Part shown: piece by piece, positions 26,257 to 34,564 of the stretch
How positions within the stretch are numbered: position 1 is the first letter of the stretch
Layout: every line of letters begins with the position of its first letter
Source of the DNA: CAIKMD01 sp963702925
GTDB taxonomy: Bacteria; Pseudomonadota; Alphaproteobacteria; ATCC43930; CGMCC-115725
Length of the DNA: 64,000 nt
Direction of reading: 5' to 3'
Assembly (NCBI GenBank): GCA_963702925.1
Contig: OY969771.1
Coordinates: forward strand, 4,588,001-4,652,000
Translations under genes and position numbers: made by a program
Notes under the pieces: generated by a model
Seen by the model: the letters and a program-made list of their open reading frames with translations, nothing else
The model's database searches: none
What the model was told of the DNA's origin: nothing

Positions 26257-26311
26257 ACTCGCGACCCTCAGCACCCCATGCTGATGCGCTACCAGGCTGC
26301 GCTACTGCCCG
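26235..26311 (-). tRNA. tRNA-Pro (anticodon GGG)
   Basis: The minus strand folds as a full cloverleaf of 77 bases with encoded CCA. The acceptor pair is CGGGCAG with CTGCCCG. The D stem is GCGC with GCGC. The anticodon stem is TCAGC with GCTGA around the loop ATGGGGT, giving anticodon GGG for the proline codons CCC and CCU. The T arm is GCGAG-TTCGAAT-CTCGC. It lies downstream of the ihfA-merR genes, as in related genomes. Confidence 0.95.
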
Positions 26312-26387
26312 CCCAATGGCAGCGACTATAGTGAGCGTGCCGCCGCGATGCAATGTCGTGCCGAACCGGACGAAGGTAGTCTGATCC

Positions 26388-26834
26388 CTAGCGTTGCACT
26401 TTCTTCAGCAAGTCGCGCAAGGAAACCAGCTCGTCACGGATTTCCTGCAGCGAGGCGCGTAGCTTGTTATCCTGCTTCGCGACGCGCGGCAGTGTTTGCG
26501 GCGGCGCGCTGCGCGGCGGATCCTCGGCCTTAAGCGCACCTTCGCGCAACAGCTTCTGGACGCCCTTGATGGTGTAGCCCTGGTCGTAGAGGCATTGGCG
26601 GATGCGTCGTAGCAGGACGACATCGTCCGGGCGGTAATAGCGCCTTCCCCCTGCCCGCTTCAGCGGCTTCACCTGGGGAAACTTCAATTCCCAGAAGCGC
26701 AGCACATGCTGCGGCACTTCCAGCTCGTCGGCGACCTCGCTGATGGTGCGGAAGGCTTCCGCCGATTTGGGTGCTCGCCGTGAACTCGGCGCGCGCGGCG
26801 GAGGGCCGAAGAGATCGGGCATCCTGACGGTCAT
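26388..26834 (-). CDS. MerR-family transcriptional regulator
   Basis: The 148-residue protein has an N-terminal MerR winged helix-turn-helix at about 25-95: FRTISEVADELEVPQHVLRF, WELKFPQVKPLKRAGGRRYY and YTIKGVQKLL. The short C-terminal part lacks the metal-binding cysteines of MerR, CueR or ZntR, so the effector is unknown. Its ATG overlaps the ihfA stop (ATGA), and ihfA-merR is a conserved alphaproteobacterial pair. The C-terminal end (QEIRDELVSLRDLLKKV) is probably a dimerising coiled coil. Confidence 0.88.
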   Translation of the reverse strand: MTVRMPDLFGPPPRAPSSRRAPKSAEAFRTISEVADELEVPQHVLRFWELKFPQVKPLKRAGGRRYYRPDDVVLLRRIRQCLYDQGYTIKGVQKLLREGALKAEDPPRSAPPQTLPRVAKQDNKLRASLQEIRDELVSLRDLLKKVQR

Positions 26835-27151
26835 GCGGCGCCAGAACCCTGCTTGCTCAGCGCGCCGTTGATATGGTCCTTCAGGACATGCGAGGCGCGG
26901 AACACCAACACCCGGCGCGGGTTGATCGGAACCTCCTTGCCGGTCTTGGGATTGCGGCCGATGCGCTTGCCTTTCTTTCTCACGGCGAAGCTGCCGAAGG
27001 ACGAGATCTTAACCATCTCGCCCCGCGCCAAGGCTTCCGAAATCTCGTTCAGAACCGTTTCAACAAGCTCTGCCAATTCATTACGCGATAACCCCACTTC
27101 CTGATAGACGGCCTCGCTGAGCTGAGCCCGCGTCACCGTTTGCCCGGTCAT
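26831..27151 (-). CDS. ihfA: Integration host factor subunit alpha
   Basis: IHF is a sequence-specific DNA-bending heterodimer. The 106-residue protein starts MTGQTVTRAQLSEAVYQEVG and has the DNA-binding arm RKKGKRIGRNPKTGKEVPI followed by RRVLVFRAS. GGGGGAGG precedes the ATG at 27151; the longer open frame upstream is Cys-rich and unlikely to be translated. It follows fabH and is coupled to a MerR gene, the usual fabH-ihfA-merR order. Confidence 0.95.
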   Translation of the reverse strand: MTGQTVTRAQLSEAVYQEVGLSRNELAELVETVLNEISEALARGEMVKISSFGSFAVRKKGKRIGRNPKTGKEVPINPRRVLVFRASHVLKDHINGALSKQGSGAA

Positions 27152-27245
27152 GCACCGCCTCCCCCTTTTGAAGTAAAACTTTAGACCGCAGCAGGAAAAT
27201 TTGCAATTACAGATGCTTGTGCGTGTTTCTTGAGCATGGCGCTTG

Positions 27246-28220
27246 TCACCAGCGCAGCAGAGCGGCACCCCAGGTCAATCCCCCGCCCATCGCCTCGACC
27301 AGGACCAGTTGGCCGGGCCTGATACGCCCGTCCCCTGCCGCCTCGGCCAAGGCCAGAGGCACCGAAGCCGCCGACGTATTGGCGTGCCGGTCGATGGTTA
27401 CCACGACCTTGTCCCCAGAGAGGCCGAGCTTTCGCGCCATCGCGTCGATGATCCGGCGATTGGCTTGATGGGGCACCAGCCAATCCACGTCCTGCGCAGT
27501 GAGCCCATTGGCAGCCAGCGCTTCGTCCACGGCCTCGGCCAGACGCTGCACCGCATGGCGGAAGACTTCCTTGCCCTCCATGCGCAGAAAGCCCGCCGTG
27601 CCCGTGGTCGAGGGGCCGCCGTCGACGTAAAGCAAATCGTGGTGTCTGCCATCGGAATGAAGGTGGGTCGAAAGAATCCCGCGCTCCGCCACGCTGCCAT
27701 TGGACGGCACCGCACGCAGTACCATCGCGCCGGCACCATCGCCGAACAGCACACAGGTGCTGCGGTCCTGCCAATCGAGAATTCGCGAGAATGTCTCCGC
27801 ACCAATGACCAACGCCGTCTTCGCTTGGCCGGCGCGGATGAAATTATCCGCCGTGGCAAGCGCATAAACGAAGCCGGTGCATACGGCCTGCACGTCGAAG
27901 GCGGCGCCGCGAGTCATGCCGAGCTGCGCCTGCACCTTCGTCGCCGTTGCCGGAAAGGTGTTGTCGGGCGTCGAGGTCGCGAGGACGATCAGGTCGATCT
28001 CGTCGGGCGTGACGGCAGCAGCATCGAGCGCACGGCGCGCCGCACGCAGGGCAAGATCGGAAGTGTATTCGCCCGGTGCCGCGATATGGCGCTCGCGGAT
28101 GCCGGTGCGTTGCACGATCCACTCGTCGGATGTCTCGAGCGTCGCGGCTAGATCGGCGTTGGTGACGACGTGCTCGGGCAAATAGCCGCCGCAGCCGAGC
28201 ACTTGCGCGCGGAAAGCCAT
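27246..28220 (-). CDS. fabH: Beta-ketoacyl-ACP synthase III
   Basis: FabH starts fatty-acid synthesis by condensing acetyl-CoA with malonyl-ACP. The 324-residue protein has its Cys-His-Asn triad: Cys114 in FDVQAVCTGFVYAL, His in DWLVPHQANRRI and Asn in DRHANTSAASVPLALAEA. The ATG lies one base after the plsX stop, so the two are co-translated. Length is normal. Confidence 0.96.
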   Translation of the reverse strand: MAFRAQVLGCGGYLPEHVVTNADLAATLETSDEWIVQRTGIRERHIAAPGEYTSDLALRAARRALDAAAVTPDEIDLIVLATSTPDNTFPATATKVQAQLGMTRGAAFDVQAVCTGFVYALATADNFIRAGQAKTALVIGAETFSRILDWQDRSTCVLFGDGAGAMVLRAVPSNGSVAERGILSTHLHSDGRHHDLLYVDGGPSTTGTAGFLRMEGKEVFRHAVQRLAEAVDEALAANGLTAQDVDWLVPHQANRRIIDAMARKLGLSGDKVVVTIDRHANTSAASVPLALAEAAGDGRIRPGQLVLVEAMGGGLTWGAALLRW

Positions 28221-28221
28221 G

Positions 28222-29277
28222 TCAGAGAACAGCCGATTGGGTTTTTTCCGGCGCTTCCGCGATCGCGCTCATGCGCGCGATGTCGTCCCGGATCTTATCG
28301 AGAAAGCCGTTGATACACATATCGACGCCGACGCCGATCGCACTGGCAAAGCCGAGCTCGTCGGTGCCGCCATGGCTCTTCACCGCAATGCCCTCGAGCC
28401 CCAGGAACACGGCGCCGTTATAGCGGCGCACATCGAGTCGCTCGCGCAGCTTGCGCAGCGCCGGTTTGGCGAAGATGTAGCCGAGTCGCGCGGTCAGAGA
28501 ACTCGTGAATGCCGAGCGCACAAATTCCATGAACAGCTTCGCCGTGCCTTCAGCCGTCTTTAGCGCGACATTGCCCGTGAAGCCGTCGGTCACGATCACG
28601 TCGGCCGCGCCGGCACCAATGGCGTCACCCTCGACATAGCCGAGAAAATTGATCGGAGACCCGGGCGCTCTCAAGCGCAACGCCGCGCCGCGCACCGCGT
28701 CATTGCCTTTCAATTCCTCCGACCCAATGTTGAGCAGCGCAACCGTCGGACGCGACAGGCCCAGCACGGTGCGGGCGAAAACCTCGCCCATCAACGCGAA
28801 CTGCACCAGATTGTCGGCATCGCATTCGACATTGGCGCCGAGATCGAGCATCACGCTTTCGCCGCGCTTGGTCGGAAAGAAAGTCGCGATGGCCGGGCGA
28901 TCGATACCGGGTAAGGTCTTGAGCGCGAATTTCGCCATGGCCATCAACGCGCCCGTGTTCCCTGCGGAGATCGCGCAGCCAGCTTCGCCGGCGGCCACAG
29001 CGTCGAGCGCCAAGCGCATCGACGAGTTGCGCCCGCTCCGTAAAGCGGTCGAGGGCTTCGCATCGCCGGTGATGAAATCGTCGGTGTGCCGAATGGTGCA
29101 GCGCTCAGCCAACGCCGGCAGCTTATCGAGCACCGGGCGGATACGGCGCTCTACCCCGAAGAGCAGGAATTCGATCTGAGGAAAGCGTTGCGCGGCGATG
29201 CCAGCACCCTTCACCACCATGTCGGGAGCGAGGTCGCCGCCCATTGCATCGAGTGCGACGACTGTGCGCCCGCTCAC
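28222..29277 (-). CDS. plsX: Phosphate acyltransferase PlsX
   Basis: PlsX converts acyl-ACP to acyl-phosphate, the donor for the first acylation of glycerol 3-phosphate. The 351-residue sequence begins RTVVALDAMGGDLAPDMVVK and has the family motifs SAGNTGALMAMAKF, PTVALLNIGSEELKGND and VIVTDGFTGNVALKTAEG. The start is GTG at 29277. It lies in rpmF-plsX-fabH, an almost universal order. Confidence 0.95.
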   Translation of the reverse strand: MSGRTVVALDAMGGDLAPDMVVKGAGIAAQRFPQIEFLLFGVERRIRPVLDKLPALAERCTIRHTDDFITGDAKPSTALRSGRNSSMRLALDAVAAGEAGCAISAGNTGALMAMAKFALKTLPGIDRPAIATFFPTKRGESVMLDLGANVECDADNLVQFALMGEVFARTVLGLSRPTVALLNIGSEELKGNDAVRGAALRLRAPGSPINFLGYVEGDAIGAGAADVIVTDGFTGNVALKTAEGTAKLFMEFVRSAFTSSLTARLGYIFAKPALRKLRERLDVRRYNGAVFLGLEGIAVKSHGGTDELGFASAIGVGVDMCINGFLDKIRDDIARMSAIAEAPEKTQSAVL

Positions 29278-29305
29278 TCTTGCGCACCCCCCATAGCGCG
29301 GCCGC

Positions 29306-29494
29306 TCAGGCGGACTCGGCCGGGACCGCTACAACTTCGCGGTCACCGTAATGCCCGCATGCCTTGCATATATGGTGCGGCCGCTTCATCTCGCCGCAAT
29401 TCGAGCATTCGACGTAGCTCGCCGGCGAAAGGGCATGATGCGCACGCCGCATGTTGCGGCGAGATTTCGAGGTCTTCTTCTTCGGAACTGCCAT
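29306..29494 (-). CDS. rpmF: 50S ribosomal protein L32
   Basis: The 62-residue basic protein begins MAVPKKKTSKSRRNMRRAHH and ends with a CSNCGEMKRPHHICKACGHY region. Here two Cys pairs form the zinc-binding version of L32, suggesting the zinc-dependent form. It sits between the yceD-like gene and plsX, the expected position. Confidence 0.96.
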   Translation of the reverse strand: MAVPKKKTSKSRRNMRRAHHALSPASYVECSNCGEMKRPHHICKACGHYGDREVVAVPAESA

Positions 29495-29594
29495 GACGGG
29501 AATCCTTCAGGAGCCAAGGCTCAGCAAAGCGGGAGCACAAGCGCACGTAACTAGCTAAAAAACCGGGTTCTGGCAACCTCTTACCGGATGGACT

Positions 29595-30116
29595 TCAGCT
29601 CTGCTGCGGCTTGCGCAGCTTGGCAAGGACGGCGAACGGCGAATCGAGTGGCGGTTCGTCGCCACTCGATATCTCGTTTCCGGCCTCGGCTCCGGGGGCG
29701 CGAAGGAACGGATCGAGCGCCAGAGAAAGTTGCTGCGCCACTGCCTCGCCGATGTCGATGAAGCCGTCTTCCAGCGGCTCGACAGTCTCCGCCGCGCCGT
29801 CGAGCACGACCTCCTTCTCATCGGCGAGGACGCCGTAAAGCAGCGAAAAGCTTTCCTCTATCTTGCTCGGCACCGGCTCAAGCGTCACGGCGCAGGATTG
29901 CGCCAACTCGGCTTCGAGGGTCGCCGTCAGGCGATAGAATCCGCCGGCCACGGGGGCCAGCTGCACGCGTGCTTCGAGCCGGTCGAGTACCGGCAAGTCG
30001 AAGCGCTTGGCCAAGGCCGCCCGCTCCTCTGCCGAGGCGGAGATCGTATAGCTCCGCCCATCGGCAGAAAGCCGCGCCACGGAAACCAGCCGAGAGAATT
30101 CCCTAGAGCTATTCAT
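29595..30116 (-). CDS. DUF177 / YceD-family protein
   Basis: YceD proteins are encoded just before rpmF in most bacteria and are linked to 23S rRNA accumulation. This 173-residue member has the family core LAQSCAVTLEPVPSKIEESF and the acidic strand EPLEDGFIDIGEAVAQQLSL. It ends in a PFAVLAKLR segment typical of the family. The ATG at 30116 overlaps the end of the upstream chaperone gene; another in-frame ATG is at 30122. The 100 bp between this gene and rpmF hold no gene. Confidence 0.88.
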   Translation of the reverse strand: MNSSREFSRLVSVARLSADGRSYTISASAEERAALAKRFDLPVLDRLEARVQLAPVAGGFYRLTATLEAELAQSCAVTLEPVPSKIEESFSLLYGVLADEKEVVLDGAAETVEPLEDGFIDIGEAVAQQLSLALDPFLRAPGAEAGNEISSGDEPPLDSPFAVLAKLRKPQQS

Positions 30117-30654
30117 TTTCAATATCTAACGGTCCGAAATTAATCTTACCCGTGAGAAGCGTTTCAAGCGGCTGCGCCGCCAAGGCCGCGCCTTGTCGGC
30201 GCACATAGCGCACCATCGATGCGACCGCCTTTGGTGCGGGCGCCACCGTGCCGTAGAGATTGCGGCGCAATGCCTCGGCGAGTTTTCCGTCCCCAGCGGC
30301 CAACCCTTGTTCATAAGCCACGATACGACCGTAAAAACCCTTGGCCATTTCCTTGACGTGACGACCCACGCCGATATCGCTTGCGCCCATTTCGCGCAGA
30401 CCGCGGTCGAGATCAGCGAACATCGCATCGAACAGTTCCTGCGCGAAATCCGCACTCGCCGCGCGATCGGCCTTGAGGCGATTGAGCACCAGAAAGGTAT
30501 GCAGCGCGATTACCTCGAAACGTCCATCCAGCGTGTCGGGCACTCCGCCGGCAATGAAAAAGACCGGCTCGCGCGCCCGCGCCACGATCAGCCCGTAGGC
30601 GGTGTGAGCGCTGCGCCGAAGCGGTGTCCGATGAAACAGCGAAGCGAGCGGCAT
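30109..30654 (-). CDS. Ubiquinol-cytochrome c chaperone (CBP3 family)
   Basis: The 181-residue protein matches the CBP3/UQCC1 family, which helps cytochrome b assembly in the bc1 complex: AYGLIVARAREPVFF, FEVIALHTFLVLNRLK and FDAMFADLDRGLREMGASDI are characteristic. The frame starts with a GTG two codons earlier, but the ATG at 30654 is preferred. It overlaps the yceD-like gene by eight bases and is divergent from bamE, the standard alphaproteobacterial layout. Confidence 0.9.
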   Translation of the reverse strand: MPLASLFHRTPLRRSAHTAYGLIVARAREPVFFIAGGVPDTLDGRFEVIALHTFLVLNRLKADRAASADFAQELFDAMFADLDRGLREMGASDIGVGRHVKEMAKGFYGRIVAYEQGLAAGDGKLAEALRRNLYGTVAPAPKAVASMVRYVRRQGAALAAQPLETLLTGKINFGPLDIENE

Positions 30655-30724
30655 CAACACGAAAACTTAACGGGTTGACCGGGCGCGACCGCGGAAAGAT
30701 TGACAGCGGCTCCCGGCCGCGGGC

Positions 30725-31237
30725 ATGTTTCGAGCAATGATAGTCTCGCCATCAGCATTCGCATACCGCGCCGCGCGGGTATTGGCGCTTGGCGTCGGCC
30801 TTGCCACCCTGACCGGCTGCGGCATTCCCGTCAACCAGCGCGGCAATTTGCCGAAACCGGACGCCTTGGCCGAGATCAAGCCGGGCGTGAGCGACAAGGA
30901 AACGGTTGCCCGCTTGCTTGGGACGCCGTCGACAACCGCGGCATTCGACGGGAATACCTGGTACTACATCAGCAGCGCCAATAAGCAGATCGCGTTCCTC
31001 AAACCCGAGTTGCTTGATCAGCAGGTCGTTGCGGTCCATTTTGATGACAAGGGAATCGTCACCACTGTCGATCACAAAGGGCTGCAAGACGCGCAGACGA
31101 TCACGCCCAATCCCAACGCGACTCCGGCTCAAGGGCGTGAGTTCACTTTCCTCGAACAGCTGATCGGCAATTTCGGCAAGTTCAACAACAGCAAGAGCAG
31201 CACACCGGGCGAGCCCAACCCCGGCGGCGGGCCGTAA
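30725..31237 (+). CDS. bamE: Outer-membrane assembly lipoprotein BamE (SmpA/OmlA)
   Basis: BamE is a lipoprotein of the BAM complex that inserts beta-barrels into the outer membrane. The signal peptide ends in the lipobox LTGC (Cys32 from the first ATG). The SmpA/OmlA domain follows: LAEIKPGVSDKETVARLLGT, NTWYYISS and VVAVHFDDKGIV. The alphaproteobacterial form has a C-terminal extension (FLEQLIGNFGKFN), present here. A second in-frame ATG at 30737 is an alternative start. The stop codon lies in the loop of a strong hairpin. Confidence 0.93.
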   Translation: MFRAMIVSPSAFAYRAARVLALGVGLATLTGCGIPVNQRGNLPKPDALAEIKPGVSDKETVARLLGTPSTTAAFDGNTWYYISSANKQIAFLKPELLDQQVVAVHFDDKGIVTTVDHKGLQDAQTITPNPNATPAQGREFTFLEQLIGNFGKFNNSKSSTPGEPNPGGGP

Positions 31238-31257
31238 CGCACAGGCCCGCGCGCCGG
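31221..31257. terminator. GC-rich hairpin between convergent bamE and hppA
   Basis: The arms 31221-31233 and 31244-31257 pair over 13 bp with a single bulged G, closing a 10-base loop that contains the bamE stop codon. hppA ends 20 bases further on from the other side. No T-tract follows, so this may be a Rho-assisted or 3'-end-protecting structure rather than a classical terminator. Confidence 0.45.
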
Positions 31258-31276
31258 TTCGAGGCTTAATCGCGAC

Positions 31277-33370
31277 TTAGTGCGTTGCCGCGAGAATCGC
31301 CAACAGCAAGATCGCCACGATGTTGGTGATCTTGATCATCGGATTGACCGCCGGGCCCGCCGTGTCCTTGTAGGGATCGCCGACCGTATCGCCGGTCACC
31401 GCGGCTTTATGGGCGTCCGAGCCCTTGCCGCCGTGATGGCCTTCCTCAATGTACTTCTTGGCATTGTCCCAAGCGCCGCCGCCTGATGTCATCGAGATTG
31501 CAACGAATATCCCGGTGACGATCGTGCCGAGCAGCATGGCGCCGAGCGCGGCGAATCCCGCGGCCTGGCCGCCGATCAGCGAAACCACGAAATAGAGCAC
31601 CACCGGCGCCAGGACCGGCAGCAGCGACGGGATGATCATCTCCTTGATCGCGGCCTTGGTGAGCATGTCGACGGCGCGACCGTAATCGGGCTTGGCCGTG
31701 CCTTCCATGATGCCTTTGATCTCTTTGAACTGGCGGCGAACCTCGACCACCACCGCGCCGGCGGCCCGACCGACCGCCGTCATGCCGAGCGCGCCGAAGA
31801 GATAGGGCAGCATGCCGCCGATGAAGAGCCCAATCACGACATAGGGATCCTGCAACGTGAACTGCACATTGAGATTGGGAAAGTAGTGGTGCAGATCCTG
31901 GGTATAAGCGGCGAACAGCACAAGCGAGGCGAGACCCGCTGAGCCGATCGCGTAACCCTTGGTCACCGCTTTCGTTGTGTTGCCGACCGCATCGAGCGCA
32001 TCGGTAGTCTTACGCACTTCACGCGGCAAATCGGCCATCTCGGCGATGCCACCGGCATTGTCCGTCACCGGCCCATAAGCATCGAGCGCGACGATCATGC
32101 CGGCCAGCGCCAGCATGGTGGTGGCGGCAACCGCGATGCCGAAGAGACCTGCAAGCAGAAAGGCCGATAGGATGCCGGCGCAAATCACGACCACCGGTAG
32201 CGCCGTCGCTTCCATCGAAATCGCCAAGCCTTGGATGACGTTGGTACCGTGGCCCGTCGTCGAGCTTTGCGCGATGGAACGCACGGGGCGATAGGACGTC
32301 GAGGTGTAATACTCGGTGATCCACACCAACAGCCCGGTGACCGCAAGACCGGTCAAGGAGCAGAGATAGAGCGCCGTTCCGGTGGTCGAGCCGCCATCGC
32401 TCATCGGCATGGGGGTGCTGAAGCCGATCATCTGCGACACCACGCCGGCGATCGCCAGGGCCGAGAGAACGCCTGCAACGATCAGACCCTTATAAAGCGC
32501 CGCCATGATGTTGTTGCTGGCGCCGAGATGGACGAAATACGTGCCGATGACCGAAGCGACGATACACACGCCGCCAACGACCAAGGGGAGCGCCAGCATC
32601 ACATCGCGCAACGCGCCCTCGAAGTAATTCGCCGCGAGCAGCATGGTCGCGACCACGGTCACGGCATAGGTCTCGAACAGATCCGCGGCCATGCCGGCGC
32701 AGTCGCCGACATTATCACCGACATTGTCGGCGATCACCGCCGGATTGCGGGGATCGTCTTCCGGGATTCCCGCCTCGACCTTGCCGACGAGATCGGCGCC
32801 AACATCGGCGCCTTTGGTGAAGATGCCGCCGCCCAAGCGCGCGAAAATCGAAATCAGCGACGCGCCGAAGGACAACGAAACCAGCGCCTCGAGAATCGGC
32901 CGCATATTATCGGCGGGCAAAGTCGAGCGTAGGAAGATGTAATAGAGCGAAACGCCGAGCAGGCCCAGACCCACGACCAGCATTCCGGTCACCGCACCGG
33001 CTTTGAAGGACAATGCCAGACCGGCTTGAAGCCCTTCCCGCGCCGCTTGCGCCGTCCGCACATTGGCGCGCACCGACACGTTCATGCCGATATAGCCGGC
33101 CGCGCCCGAGAGCACGGCACCGATGAGAAAGCCCAAGCCCGCGCGCCACCCCAGCGTTGCGAACAGGATCACGAAGATCACGGCGCCGGCGACGGCGATC
33201 GTGGTGTATTGCCGGTTCAGGTAAGCGCGCGCGCCTTCTTGAATCGCTGCCGCGATCTGCTGCATGCGCTCCGAGCCGGCATTGGCGGCGAGCACCTGCC
33301 GGCTGGTGACCAATCCATAAAGGATCGCAAGCACGCCAGCGCCCACGACCAGCCCATAGGCCATATCCAT
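31277..33370 (-). CDS. hppA: Membrane-bound H+-translocating pyrophosphatase
   Basis: This inner-membrane pump uses pyrophosphate to move protons. The 697-residue protein has about 16 hydrophobic segments and the substrate-binding signature DVGADLVGKVEAGIPEDDPR at about 189-208 followed by NVGDNVGDCAG. Lys467 in GNTTKAVTKGYAIGSAG is the residue that marks the potassium-independent class; potassium-dependent enzymes have Ala there. The ATG at 33370 begins MDMAYGLVVGAG. The frame stays open to 34000, but that part overlaps the FkbM gene in another frame and is not hppA. Confidence 0.95.
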   Translation of the reverse strand: MDMAYGLVVGAGVLAILYGLVTSRQVLAANAGSERMQQIAAAIQEGARAYLNRQYTTIAVAGAVIFVILFATLGWRAGLGFLIGAVLSGAAGYIGMNVSVRANVRTAQAAREGLQAGLALSFKAGAVTGMLVVGLGLLGVSLYYIFLRSTLPADNMRPILEALVSLSFGASLISIFARLGGGIFTKGADVGADLVGKVEAGIPEDDPRNPAVIADNVGDNVGDCAGMAADLFETYAVTVVATMLLAANYFEGALRDVMLALPLVVGGVCIVASVIGTYFVHLGASNNIMAALYKGLIVAGVLSALAIAGVVSQMIGFSTPMPMSDGGSTTGTALYLCSLTGLAVTGLLVWITEYYTSTSYRPVRSIAQSSTTGHGTNVIQGLAISMEATALPVVVICAGILSAFLLAGLFGIAVAATTMLALAGMIVALDAYGPVTDNAGGIAEMADLPREVRKTTDALDAVGNTTKAVTKGYAIGSAGLASLVLFAAYTQDLHHYFPNLNVQFTLQDPYVVIGLFIGGMLPYLFGALGMTAVGRAAGAVVVEVRRQFKEIKGIMEGTAKPDYGRAVDMLTKAAIKEMIIPSLLPVLAPVVLYFVVSLIGGQAAGFAALGAMLLGTIVTGIFVAISMTSGGGAWDNAKKYIEEGHHGGKGSDAHKAAVTGDTVGDPYKDTAGPAVNPMIKITNIVAILLLAILAATH

Positions 33371-33527
33371 TGTATTTTGTCCCTTTTGTCGAAACGGAGG
33401 CTTCTCCAGAAGCGCGCGGAACATGCCAGAAGCGGACCGCCGAGGCAACCCGCAGTTTAGAATCGCCCTATCCGCGTTTACCAAAAGGACCGGAACCGCG
33501 AAGCGCCGCCGAGGCGCTTGAACGACG

Positions 33528-34424
33528 TTAACCGCGCTCCAAAAGGCCGAGCGCCGGGTGATCCTCCGGTATGGCCACGATCTCTCCACAATTCGTGACG
33601 CCGTCCCAGGGGGTCGCGACGATCCGCCGCCGGTACAGTTTTTCGACTGCGAAATAGCGGTACCGCTCGGGAAAAGCTCTGCGCAGGCTTGGGTAATCTT
33701 CCAGTCTGGTATTGAGTATCTCGAGGACGACCACCGGCCGATGCCGAGCCAGAACGTCGCGCATCCCATCCAGCACGGCGACCTCGTGGCCTTCGACGTC
33801 GATCTTGATAAGGAAGATCGGCCGTGCAAGCTCCCCCAACTCGTCCGTGCCGCGGCGCAATTCGACCTCGACTTGGGCCTTGCCCTGCGCCGCCTCGAAC
33901 TCAAGATCGAGCGTTCCTGTCCCGAGGTTGTCGCTACCGGGTACTGCCAGCAAAGCTTTATCGCGACGATCGGACAAGGCAACACGACGCAGTTCGACAT
34001 TGCGAATGCCGTTTAGCTGCATCAACGCTTCGAATCGATCGGCGAGAAAGTCGAGCGGCTCGAAGGCGGTCACTGCTGCCGCGTGCTGCGACATGAAGAG
34101 ACTGTGCTGTCCGACATTGGCGCCGACATCGACGAAGATCCCGCCCGCGCCGCCGCCGCATGCCGCAACGCGTTGCATAAAGAGCAATATCCCGTGCTCG
34201 AAGGCCCCACGCTTGAGAATCTCATATTCGAGACTGTTGGCCGCGTTGCCGTTGAATCGCAGACCAAAGAAATTCACCTCGAAAGGGAAATCACGCACAC
34301 GCCGGCGCGGCAGCGCCTTATGAACAAGATAACGTCGCAGGGGCGCGGGCCAAAGCTGCGGCCTCGCTGCACGTGCCAACGCGAGGCGCCAGGGCGGAAG
34401 AGGTTTCGTCGTCGGGTCGGACAT
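33528..34424 (-). CDS. FkbM-family SAM-dependent methyltransferase
   Basis: The roughly 298-residue protein has the FkbM signature: GGIFVDVGANVGQHSLFMS (SAM-binding motif I) at about 95-115, AVTAFEPLDFLADRFEAL, and FLIKIDVEGHEVAVLDGM near residue 210. FkbM proteins O-methylate sugars or secondary metabolites; the substrate is unknown. Two ATGs, 34436 and 34424, are possible, and an AGGT precedes the second. It stands upstream of hppA with 157 bp between them, so a functional link is doubtful. Confidence 0.85.
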   Translation of the reverse strand: MSDPTTKPLPPWRLALARAARPQLWPAPLRRYLVHKALPRRRVRDFPFEVNFFGLRFNGNAANSLEYEILKRGAFEHGILLFMQRVAACGGGAGGIFVDVGANVGQHSLFMSQHAAAVTAFEPLDFLADRFEALMQLNGIRNVELRRVALSDRRDKALLAVPGSDNLGTGTLDLEFEAAQGKAQVEVELRRGTDELGELARPIFLIKIDVEGHEVAVLDGMRDVLARHRPVVVLEILNTRLEDYPSLRRAFPERYRYFAVEKLYRRRIVATPWDGVTNCGEIVAIPEDHPALGLLERG

Positions 34425-34564
34425 CAACCTATACATTCAGTGTCGTTGCGCAAAGTTAGCGCGCTGCCGCCATAGCCCGCAATGGAGCGCGCTCCTATGC
34501 CCGCAACCATAGTAAGCACCGATCCATTGGACGGTCCCGTGAAAGCGTTTTAGAGTCGCTTGCG

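Noticed and set aside
33371..34000. N-terminal extension of hppA by 210 codons
   Set aside because: The extension overlaps the FkbM gene in another frame, is Ser/Arg-rich and unlike any pyrophosphatase; the ATG at 33370 gives the normal N-terminus.
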